A stretch of DNA of 64,000 bases from Symsagittifera roscoffensis (taxonomy: Eukaryota > Xenacoelomorpha > Acoela > Convolutidae): positions 31,086,833 to 31,150,832 of the forward strand of contig NC_087062.1 of assembly GCF_963678635.1 (NCBI RefSeq), in the 5' to 3' direction. The translations under genes were made by a program, and so were the position numbers. The notes beneath the pieces are model-generated. The model was not told where the DNA came from, searched no databases, and saw only the letters and a list, made by a program, of their open reading frames with translations. Positions 55,401-64,000 of this stretch are shown one piece after another (the stretch's first letter is position 1; every line of letters begins with the position of its first letter).

Positions 55401-57939
55401 TTTTCAAATTTTCGAGAGCTTCCTGAAATTTCCATTCCTTCAAACTTAGGTTTTTTCCATTGTTGTACATGTAGCTGCCGACGGGTACGAGCAAGCCGGA
55501 TGATATATAATTTTTGTCTGTAAAAGGTATAGCTGCCATTTTTATTTTCTCTCAGAGCAAAAATCTGATTAAAATAAGTGAGGCGTATCTGCTCAATTGG
55601 TGAACATAGGTTGACATAAATGCTTAAGTCTCATATTAAAGTTGCACTGATTTTGAGCAAACTTTACCGGGAGCATGGCCGCAGCGTGGACAGTTTGTTC
55701 TTCAAAACTTTTTTCTACAAATATCTTTTTTGAGTACAGATTTTGATGCTCGCTGCCAGTATTTCAAGTTAGTTTATTTTATTTTATGTCTTACATTCAT
55801 CCACACTTTTCTTATATGTCAATTCAGTCAAAGAATAGTTCAATGCTGGAAGTTCTGTAGCGTTTTGATAACAGGTGATGCTTGAAGTTGGATTGACTAA
55901 AACAGCGCCAACAGGGCGATGGATTTGATTTTCAAGTTTAGTCGTCTAACTTTTGAAAGATCTGATTTGCATGTTACGTATTTTGTATACTATAAGCTTT
56001 TGTGTCAGTGTAAATGGCAAACGAGCACATTTAAAGTTTATACGAGTTTTGAAAGCTAAAGGATGAAACTATATTTGAAGGATGAAATTAAATTATAATC
56101 TGCTGTCATTATATTTGATACCGTGTCATAATTTGCAAAAAATTTCAAAGGCTTTTTTGATTGTGTAATCGTTTGCTAATTCTTGTTTTTTTTTTTGTTT
56201 TATTAGAGCTCATTTCGCATTGATGGGTCATGAGGCAGTGAAGTAAGTTGTCAGACAATGATGAAATTCAAAACCTCATCGGTGATGAGTAGAAGGTTGA
56301 TGTTTTTCACGTTCTCTTTTTCGAAGAATAGCGGAAACATTTGTGTTTTTTTCTTGACCAAAAACTTTTAATGCACGATTTTATTTTCTCAAAAATGGCA
56401 TCAGAAGTTTACCGCCATCCTAACTCAGCTGCTTCAATTTTTTTATTGGCTAAGTTTTTATTTGTTCTGGGTAGAAAAAGAATTTAGCGCTAATAAGACA
56501 TAAAGAGCAGAACACCTCTGATCTATAGTTTCCTTAATTAAACAAAAAGTGTTTTTATTGAAGAATGCAGTCATTGGAAGGCGAGAGAGACCTTAGACCG
56601 ATCTGATTTTGTTCAGGTGATCTATTTCTTCAGCAACGAATCGCTACAAAATTGCAATGTGCTAACCATTTGATATACTTATCCCAAATAGTCGTCACTC
56701 ACAAAACATTTCTAATTGCTGCTTGCACGGCCTGAAACTCTCGTTTCATCCGTGAGGCATAATTTGAAAATTGAGTTGTAATTGCGCACTGTTCGGTAGT
56801 TCTGTTTCTAAAAAAAACCGACTTAAGTTTATTGCTAGATGATTTCACTATAGCCGTCAGATCTAACTGTTGGCAAACATCTTGTCGATTTGCCTGCAAT
56901 TTTTTGCAGGCTGTTCTGTAACAAAAACTGTTTGATTTTCTTTTTTTTTCTATTCAGTTCGAAGGAGATTGCGGTTAGAGAAAAAAAACTTTAAATCGTG
57001 AAAAATCCAATTGGAGTGTGAAACAATTTGAAGAATATTACTTGAAAGAAAAGGAAAGTTTTTTGTGATATAAATCATAAGCAACCAAATGATAGCCTAA
57101 CGCTATTTTTTCTATTTTGTAACAGATAACATTTTTCCTTCTTTGCCGACTGAGTTATATACACTAGTAGACAAAATAGACAGAAATGCACAAAAGCAGT
57201 ATTTTAATTTCTAAAATGCCTGTTTTGAAAAATTGATTTTGCGCCTTATTTTGTCCACTAGTGTAACAAAACACTAGAAATCAATAACTGATTGATATTT
57301 ATGGAAAGATGTCTAGAAGTGCATATAGGGCTGGGTTCCTTCTATCCGTTGCCCACTTTCTGATTTCCGAGAGTTTTGGTTAATCTGATTGAGTAAAAAG
57401 TTGGGACTAGTTTTCATTAACTTTTGGTGTCTGCAAAACACTTGCGATTTTTTTTTCATCACAGAGAGCTATATATCTTTTCAAGGCAAAATTTTATAAT
57501 ATAAAGCACAATAGACAAAACTTCAAAATTAGTTAACTTCTTCAGAACTTTTACCAGCTGTTTTCTCTATTCCGTTTAAAAAAATGAATTGGAGGAAAAC
57601 TCAACTCAGAACAATCAGGTCGACTTTTACAGTTAAGTTTACAATGACAGTAAAAAAACAATGATGTATCTAGATTCAACAATTTTCAGGCAAATAAAAT
57701 CCATCGTTTTGAGGCTTTCTGGTATAACTGGTAGTGACATTGAAAACTAGATTATTAGAATCTTTTGTTTTGCTGCATAATTTTACAATCGGGTAAACGA
57801 CTAAGATCTTGTCTAATCTTGGGCAAGCTGATATTTTGATTTTCAAAACTTGAGTAAAAGATTCGGTTAAGAATGGCTCGCCTGATTAACTATCTAGCTA
57901 CTCTCAATTGAAAAAGCTGGATCCATGGTCATTTTTTTT
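52500..57939. other. Long A+T-rich stretch without recognisable genes
   Basis: About 5.4 kb with frequent T and A runs. The ORFs are short and have no protein-like composition. Two near-complementary phrases, ACACTAGTAGACAAAATAGA (57162) and TTTTGTCCACTAGTGTAACA (57249), form a small inverted repeat about 100 bp apart, possibly a MITE. I see no RNA gene. Confidence 0.45.
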
Positions 57940-58335
57940 CAAAAAACACTGACTTCGCTGAAGAAATTTCAACTTTTGAGTTTCAAAGAAAAAAATAGAA
58001 TCTTTCAAAGTTTTTTGATTTTCAAAAACAGTTTATGATATGCGCATTTTTGATAACATTAACCCAACTAGAGAAAACTGAATCATTAGGTAATTTTTTT
58101 TTATTCCGCTGCAAATATAAAAGCTAAATTCCACTTTCAAAACTAGAAATTGTTCAAGTATTTTCGCGCCCTTTCCGCATTCGTTTTTGGAGAGTGCAAA
58201 TGTACGAAAACAGCAGCAGATGAAGATTGATGGAAAATTTTAAGACTTTTTCTTGAACAAAAAACTAAAAAAAACACCATGACCTACGTAAGAATCTTCA
58301 CTACGTTCCTTACTCTTAATAAACTCCGTTTTTTG
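57940..58335 (-). repeat. Dispersed repeat R1, copy 5
   Basis: Reverse orientation of R1. Plus-strand landmarks AACCCAACTAGAGAAAACTG, TAAATTCCACTTTCAAAACT and GACCTACGTAAGAATC then TTCACTACGTTCCTTACTCT. This identifies the end that elsewhere reads AAGAGTnATGAACGTAGT. Confidence 0.65.
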
Positions 58336-59038
58336 ATTTCAAACGGTAATTTTGTGTTTTAGGAAAAATTAGGCCAATAGAAACTATTTTAAAATCCCAA
58401 AATTTGTTTAAAAAAACTTAACTGTGCTTTAATTGTTTTTAATTACGTAAATATAAAACATTATTTTGAAACTGCCTTAAAATTATTAAAATTGACAGAT
58501 CTCATCCATCTGAAACAACCACGCCAAACTATGAATTTTAAAGGCTGGAAATTATGAAGCAAAATTTTGCCGGGTTTCACTGCTTGTCAGTGGATTCCAC
58601 AAGTTATTTATTTTTATCGTTAGATTCAACACGCATATTTTTAACGGTTTCTTTAAACATGTATCTGACCCATTTTTCTTCACCTGATTTTCGTAGGTGC
58701 TGTAGTGAACATAACTCCTCCAATTTCAGTAAACGCTGTACCCTAATTTCGTTTTTATGACAAATTATATCAGCAAATGAGACAAATAACCCTCTCTCTT
58801 GTTCCACAGATGACAACTCCTTCCATTTTAATAACTTAACTTTTCCCACTCATTTTTTTGCAAGTGAGACAAGAAAGTCCACTCGTTTTAGCCGCTTTAC
58901 CATTTAAAACGTTTTTCATTGATGCTGGGGGTAAAATAAAAGGACTTGTTTCACTTAATTAATTAATCGAGCAGAAAAAGTTATCTCGACATAAAGATAA
59001 CCCTGTGGAATCCTATAACCTACCTAATAAAAAGGAAC
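58336..59038. other. No recognisable feature
   Basis: A+T-rich. Overlapping short ORFs on both strands at 58554-58849 have no recognised family. Confidence 0.4.
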
Positions 59039-59039
59039 A

Positions 59040-59960
59040 CGCATCCAAGTTTAGGCGTAAGTAACCGATTATAACGGATTATTATGATGATTTTTTGACA
59101 ATTATAATCGATTATAATTACCAAAATTAAGTCTTTAAGGGATTCATAATTGATTATAATCGTGATTTTTTCCAGGAGATTATAATTTCTTATAATCGAT
59201 TGTAATTGATTATAGTTCTTGTTAAAAATCCTTAAAATCAATTATAATCGATTGTAATCTATTATAATCTCTTATTTTGCTGAAATTTTGTCAAATCAAA
59301 ACATATTCGAATTATATCTTATGGGTTAATATTTTTGTGTCAATAAGAAAATCTCTAAAAGAGAGATCTTTTGAACACTTTGGTTCATCTGAACACAAAG
59401 TTTTACCACGAAACAAAAGTTTCATCGAGATCTTTTCATATGAGTGGAAAGGTTCCCGCTGTAGATGAAAAATAAATCTTCCGAACCAATCATGAAACTG
59501 AATCACTTTGCTGATGTTTTGGTGTTTAAAAAGCTTAAAATATGCATCACAAAACAACTCTAAAGGGAAAGAAATTAAAAAAACGTATAATTTTGAATGA
59601 ATTGGGAAACTTTAACTTTTTTTCTCATTTTTCATAGGAACCAACGTCTACATAAAGCCTAAATTATAAGCAATTTAGATGCAGCTTCGAAGACAAAATG
59701 GAAAAAAGGGATTATGATCAATTATAATTGATTATAATGGATTTTTGTGCGAAACTAATGAACTAGAAATTTGAATAAAAGTAGACGAATAAATGTTCGA
59801 TTGGAATTGATTATAATGGATTATAGTTAATTATAATTTGATTAAAAAAAGGGATTATAATCGATTTTTAATCGATTAAAATCGATTGTTTCTCAATTTT
59901 AGTAAGACTGGTACTAAAAACGTAATATAATCGATTATTAACGCTTGAAACTGGATGCGG
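59040..59960. mobile_element. Element filled with ATTATAAT palindromes, copy 2
   Basis: Imperfect inverted ends: CGCATCCAAGTTTAGGCG (about 59040-59057) against the reverse complement of CGCTTGAAACTGGATGCG (about 59942-59959). Arrays of AATTATAATCGATTATAAT-type motifs at 59065-59270 and 59710-59940 flank a unique middle. It has the same architecture as 13097-13957 but different termini. Confidence 0.6.
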
Positions 59961-60394
59961 GAATCTATGAAAAATTTAAACACAAATGTCAAATTGATGC
60001 CAAAGTTGATGTCAATTTGACAATCGAGACCGTAAATTGCCCTCCATTTGTTAGTTATAGTTTATGAGCTTCAAAAAGATCGACATGCCGTTTGAACAAA
60101 CAAGTTGAGAGTGTTTATCTGGAAAACATTAGTCAAAACCTGAGTTTTGCGGTTAATTTGATGATAAAAGATTAAAGATGATAAAAAGTTGATAAAAGAT
60201 GGTAAATCTTTAGAAACAGAGAAAAACTCAGAGATATGTAAGCGCAGACTAATATTTTGAGCCTCTGTCCGTTTTAGACTTGAAAGTGTTACTCGCGAAA
60301 CGCCAAGTCTGAGAAGCAGGAGAAATCCACTGTTTTAATTAGGCGATAACAGAACGGTTACAATTTAGATATACTATAAAGTGCACTTAGAACA
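59961..60394. other. No recognisable feature
   Basis: A+T-rich with short direct repeats (GATAAAAGAT / GATAAAAAGTTGATAAAAGA) near 60160-60200. Confidence 0.4.
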
Positions 60395-60823
60395 TTAAAA
60401 AATAATCTGCATCAAAACCGCAGTAAAAACTAGAGTAAAAGAGTTTTCACAAATGTTTTGCTTCGAAACAGCCTTTGGAGTATCTGGGTGTTTAGGACGT
60501 TTAATTGAAACTGTATGATTGATAGGATTGTCATCAGTATCTTTCAGGGTAGAACTACCAACAGCTTCTGAAGTAGTAGAACTAGCTACAGCTTCTAAAG
60601 TAGTAGAACTACCCAGTTTCGGTCCACATCGTGGTATTTTGTCTCCTTGTAGAAAATACTTTTGTGCCTCAATGTGGCTGAATTCACTCTCGTCAAATAT
60701 GACGTCTCTAGTAAGATCGCTACTGCTGAGTTCTCTCGTCTCAAAAACACAGACTAGTATAACTTTTGATGTGTCTCTGGAAGTTATTCTCACGACAGAA
60801 TGATCGGAAAGGCTTGAAAACAA
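60395..60823 (-). pseudogene. Possible Ty1/copia polyprotein fragment
   Basis: The frame includes VILVCVFETRELSSSDLTRD followed by VIFDESEFSH. This matches the typical segment after the copia integrase, in which a linker strand is followed by a V-x-F-D-E/N-type motif. A Ser/Thr- and Lys-rich linker follows (VASSTTSEAVGSSTLKDTDD). No integrase core or reverse transcriptase is seen nearby. It would be a short isolated relic. A chance open frame is the alternative. Confidence 0.45.
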
Positions 60824-61114
60824 TTTATTTTAGAATCCATTTTGATCCGACTCCTCTCGAAGAGTGGAACGGAACTGTGGATTAGGGTCCGTGTTTTTAA
60901 ATGATTTTGCAGCCAATTTTGACTATCTCAAGAAAAATTCGTAAGGTGACAGGCGTGGAATCATGTTAAAGCCATATTGGTCGTTAATCGGGTTCTAAAA
61001 AGATTCAAGGGTGAAGAAAAATGTATTGACTGTCTGAATTCATGAATTGACTGACGTCATTAATTGATTCTACTACAAGTTGATCATTTTTTAGCGATTC
61101 TCATTTTTTTTTTA

Positions 61115-61376
61115 CAGTTTCACCTATCCGTTTCAGTCACTTTTTCCTAAAAAAATTTAGTAAGTTGAAAAAAGAATAAAAAACTATAAGTTTTGTAATC
61201 CAAGATCATCTATATAATTTTTTGTGGCTCATCGGTTTTGTGGCTCACAGTTTTTCACCTATCCATTCCAGTCACTTTTTCCTAAAAAAGTTACAGTAAG
61301 TTAAAAAAAAACGATAAAAAACTATACATTTTGTAATCCATGTTCAACTATATGATTTTTTGTGGCTCATCGGTTT
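61115..61376 (+). repeat. Tandem duplication, period about 135 bp
   Basis: TTTCACCTATCCGTTTCAGT at 61118 is repeated as TTTCACCTATCCATTCCAGT at 61253. Both copies continue CACTTTTTCCTAAAAAA and end TTTTTTGTGGCTCATCGGTT. Two diverged copies. Confidence 0.85.
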
Positions 61377-61399
61377 TTTTTCTTCATGATTGGTTTTTG

Positions 61400-61721
61400 T
61401 CATAAAGGGCTTTCAATCCCGTTACCTAATAGATGTAAGATCATTTGGATTCCACGCATTAAATTTGATAGCCTCTGGTTACCATAAATAATAATTCTTT
61501 GCCTTGGCCTATTACGAAGAGCTTTTTCTGTTATTCGGTCATTCTGCCATATGAATAGCCCCCAATTGTACTTGATAGCACTGTAGTCCAATGCCTCACA
61601 CTTCACATCTTGCACGAATGAGGAGGTCACCAGTGCAAATTTGTTGGTCTTGTACCCCTCTGGATTCAAGACTTTGGAGGACTCTTTGCAGTGCGAGATA
61701 GTCGAGTCCTCTCTCGGGTAG
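61400..61721 (-). CDS. Possible exon of unknown protein
   Basis: Open minus-strand frame preceded by a plausible acceptor (TTTTATGTAG, plus-strand 61722-61731) and ending at a stop at 61400. It contains CEALDYSAIKYNWGLFIWQN and ITEKALRNRPRQRIIIYGNQ. The second piece faintly recalls the RP-x-Q-R region of alpha-1,3-fucosyltransferases, but key parts of that family are absent and I do not assign it. It may be an eroded exon or retrocopy, or a chance ORF. Confidence 0.22.
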
Positions 61722-61928
61722 CTACATAAAATTTGAAGATTAAATATTTTCTGACAGTTGCTATGTTCAGTATTTAATTTGAAAATTGCACCATATATCT
61801 TCAAGAATAGCAATTGAAAAATTGCAATTGGACCTACAGATGCTTATTCAAGAGTACTTTAACCGCATATATGTGATCTGCTTTAATCAGTCTACAGCAG
61901 TTGGCTACTTTATACTAAGTCCAATTAT

Positions 61929-62110
61929 TGTTCCGACTTTCGTAACGAAAGTACCGGAATATTTGTGCTCGGGTGGGTTTTTTTCTTCTGACAAATTTCG
62001 ACTTTTTACTATCCATTTTTGACGGAATTTTTTCATGTTATTGCTCCTCCATAGACCTGAAAAGGTAGTCGGAACAATCAAGGCTTCGCCCTGAAACGAG
62101 CAGTCTTGTT
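61929..62110 (-). mobile_element. R2 element, copy 7 (internally deleted)
   Basis: Only 182 bp but with both ends. A perfect stem-loop ACTTTCG-TAA-CGAAAGT (61936-61952) lies at one end, and AAGGCTTCGCCCTG then AAACGAGCAGTCTTGTT at the other. Confidence 0.75.
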
Positions 62111-62159
62111 ATGTTTGCATGGCAAAAACGTGGTAACTGAAGCTTCTACAGGTAGACTG

Positions 62160-62640
62160 ACAGCATTTCAGACAAATTTCGACTTTTTAACTAGCCATTT
62201 TTGGCTGAATTTTTTTATATCATTCGAAAGGTATTGTATTCCTGAGCTCAAATTTGAAAAGATATTTCAACTGTGATCATTTTTCGTAAAATTACGGGGG
62301 GTTAAAGATTGCCATTTTGGCCAATTTGGGACAATTAACGCGCGATATATTCCGCGCAATTAACGCGTAAGCGGAGAGTTAATCCGTCTTAGAAATCGTT
62401 CCAAAATGGTCAAAAGAAGCTTATTTGCCATAATTGGTTCGTTACAAGGAGCGAAATCTATCCTTTTGTATATTATATGGCGTGTGGGGTGATGATTTTC
62501 ATTAAAAAAAATTCAAATTTTAGAAATTTTTTTTTAATTTTGTTTGATTTCATTGAATTTTATATGTTATTACTGCTCCATAAACCTTAAAAGGCAGTCG
62601 GAACATTCAGGGCTTCGCCCTCATACGAGCCGTCTTGTTT
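62160..62640 (-). mobile_element. R2 element, copy 8
   Basis: Interior GGTATTGTATTCCTGAGCTC, AACGCGCGATATATTCCGCG, TTATATGGCGTGTGGGG, then CAGGGCTTCGCCCTC and ATACGAGCCGTCTTGTTT at the right end. It is adjacent to copy 7. Confidence 0.7.
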
Positions 62641-62867
62641 ACATTTGATTGGCAATTTAAATGCCAACAACGAGTAATTTTATAGCAGACTAAATTATAT
62701 AACACATAAAATAACATCATTTTAAATTGATAATGCTGTTTTTGAAAGTGTTGTATAATTTTGACTGCTAAAAAGTTACTCGCTGTTGACATTTATATTG
62801 ACAACCAAATGTAAATATCACATTTTTCTTGAGACTTGTCTTACAGTTTTCAGAACTGCAAGATTTT

Positions 62868-63055
62868 TGTTCCGACTTTCGTAATGAAAGTAACGGAATA
62901 TTTGTGCTCGAGGTAGGTTTCTTCTTCAAACAAGTTTGAATGAGCTCGATCTTGAAAAGATATTTAACCTGTGATTATTTTTTGTAAAATTATGGGTTTA
63001 AAGATGGCCATTTTGGCCAATTTGGGACAATTAACGCGCGATATAATTCGAGGTA
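62868..63055 (-). mobile_element. R2 element, copy 9 (partial)
   Basis: Starts TGTTCCGACTTTCGTAATGA and runs through GGCCAATTTGGGACAATTAA then CGCGCGATAT, stopping before the CAGGGC end. Confidence 0.65.
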
Positions 63056-63099
63056 ATAACTTGTTAAAGTCGTAAGTTTGGAAATTCAAAAAGGTTGTT

Positions 63100-63505
63100 A
63101 ATAAGTTGTATTGTAGACAAACTGTTAGGCATCAAATCGAAATCTTACTGTACTCTTTTATTTCAGATCCCATCGGACATTAGAGATCGCAAGGTCAAGA
63201 CAGCAGGTCCCCAGACAGAAAGAAGAATTGATAGCACTTACATAAACTCAAACTGGTGTCTATCTAGAAGAATTGATAGCACTTACATAAACTCAAAACT
63301 GGTCCCTATATCATTCGGGCAAGCACAAATAAATTTAAGCGTAGATAAAATTTATCAACTTTATGTTACTGTATTGTATTATATAAATGTACTAGTTGAG
63401 TTTTTAGTTTTGTTGAGTTTTCTCACCCGCCAAACCTCTCTTAAGGTTACTTTTTTTTCTTTTGTCGTTTCGTCGATTCCATCATTTATGTTCTACGCGG
63501 TGGAT
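63100..63505 (-). repeat. Possible 3' LTR, minus strand
   Basis: On the minus strand the frame at 63999-63505 is followed by a G-rich purine tract (AAAATGGGGGGGGGG) and then TTATGATCC. Further on there is AATAAA (63162-63157). This order (ORF, purine tract, U3, poly(A) signal) fits the end of an LTR retrotransposon. A 45-bp direct repeat (AGAAGAATTGATAGCACTTA at 63221 and 63266) lies inside. The left LTR boundary is not resolved. Confidence 0.35.
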
Positions 63506-63999
63506 CATAACCCCCCCCCCATTTTGTCTACTCCGCGTCTCTGCCGTGTTGATTTTCGCGTCGCCGCTTCGTGCTGATTTTTATTGCGTCTTCCACCGAC
63601 GGGTCGTGGTGAGTTCACACTAAGCGACGGGACATCCTGTCCTTCGTTCGTCGCACCTAGGGTTGGTTCCCTTCGGCCAATTTCCCACTCACTATCGTAT
63701 TCGTCGTCGTCGTCTTCGCTCTCGTCCGCCGAGTATTCCACTATTCGTTGTTTTGTTGCTTTTCTTGCATTTTCCATTGCGGCCCGGTCCTTTTCCGCTT
63801 TTCGTTTATATTTGTTCGAATCGCTTGAGGCTGGTGTACTGGTCACGTTCCTACTCGGTCCAGGGATGCACTCCTCGCTTTTATTCCCAATTAGGCCTTC
63901 TTCAGCCGCCGATCTAAAAGACACACCACTCCGCCTTAGTAACGACCCTTTTTTCATTTGCACCGTATGTTTAGTCATTTTGTCAATTTTTAGTGGCAA
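63505..63999 (-). CDS. Partial ORF, possible retrotransposon polyprotein C-terminus
   Basis: Open to the window edge (at least 164 codons), so the N-terminus is outside. Composition is basic and acidic low-complexity: YSADESEDDDDEYDSEWEIG and, at the C-terminus, TRKSTRQRRGVDKMGGGL. Short Ser-Thr-Arg-Gln-Arg-Arg endings occur at the C-terminus of many LTR pol products. No catalytic domain is visible. It could instead be an exon of a nuclear host protein. Confidence 0.35.
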   Translation of the reverse strand: MPLKIDKMTKHTVQMKKGSLLRRSGVSFRSAAEEGLIGNKSEECIPGPSRNVTSTPASSDSNKYKRKAEKDRAAMENARKATKQRIVEYSADESEDDDDEYDSEWEIGRREPTLGATNEGQDVPSLSVNSPRPVGGRRNKNQHEAATRKSTRQRRGVDKMGGGL

Positions 64000-64000
64000 A

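Noticed and set aside
63167-63577. Plus-strand terminal exon after TTTTATTTCAG
   Set aside because: The acceptor looks good, but the frame contains a 45-bp tandem repeat and no recognised domain, and the same bases are explained by a minus-strand LTR with AATAAA.

Overview
The window reads as nuclear DNA of an animal (metazoan). Two genes of animal type have normal GT-AG introns or a clear poly(A) signal: a stonin / stoned-B-like endocytic adaptor at 2.6-5.9 kb and a ceramide synthase (LAG1/TLC family) at 51.4-52.2 kb. Everything else is A+T-rich non-coding DNA packed with transposable elements. I cannot name the species. I saw no bacterial operon, CRISPR array, rRNA or intact tRNA gene.

Layout. 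0-2.6 kb: a fold-back element and one copy of a dispersed repeat (R1). 2.59-6.5 kb: the stonin-like gene, at least four exons, whose last intron holds an R1 copy and a 77-bp hAT-like MITE ending 26 bp before the last exon. 6.5-14.8 kb: R1 and R2 copies, fold-backs, a perfect 80-nt inverted repeat, and a TIR element stuffed with palindromic ATTATAAT motifs. 14.86-28.68 kb: a 6.25-kb unit present twice in tandem, then extra LTR-like copies running into a 200-N assembly gap (28679-28878). Each unit carries a broken gene that looks like an envelope glycoprotein of an endogenous retroelement, a second broken reading frame, and a 957-bp LTR-like block. 28.9-36.5 kb: R2 copies (two in a 372-bp tandem), a textbook hAT MITE with an 8-bp target duplication, and a tRNA-derived SINE.

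36,534-45,762 holds a complete, recent Ty3/gypsy-type LTR retrotransposon on the minus strand: 2.36-kb LTRs, 5-bp target duplication TAATC, open gag and open pol. Pol has protease and integrase but no reverse transcriptase or RNase H. The gag-pol overlap contains a canonical -1 frameshift signal (TTTAAAC, 7-nt spacer, perfect 10-bp stem), and the integrase has lost its third catalytic residue and most zinc ligands. The LTRs are dense in RGGTCA hexamers, including exact DR5 and DR4 arrangements.

46.9-48.8 kb is a decayed MULE-type DNA transposon. 49-64 kb holds a hAT-like fragment, the single-exon ceramide synthase, long featureless A+T-rich DNA, a second ATTATAAT element, a Copia-like fragment, more R2 copies and, at the right edge, what may be the 3' end of another LTR retrotransposon. 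Only the two host genes look functional. The window is mostly a record of successive insertions, with at least one young element that must have been mobilised by enzymes supplied from elsewhere.
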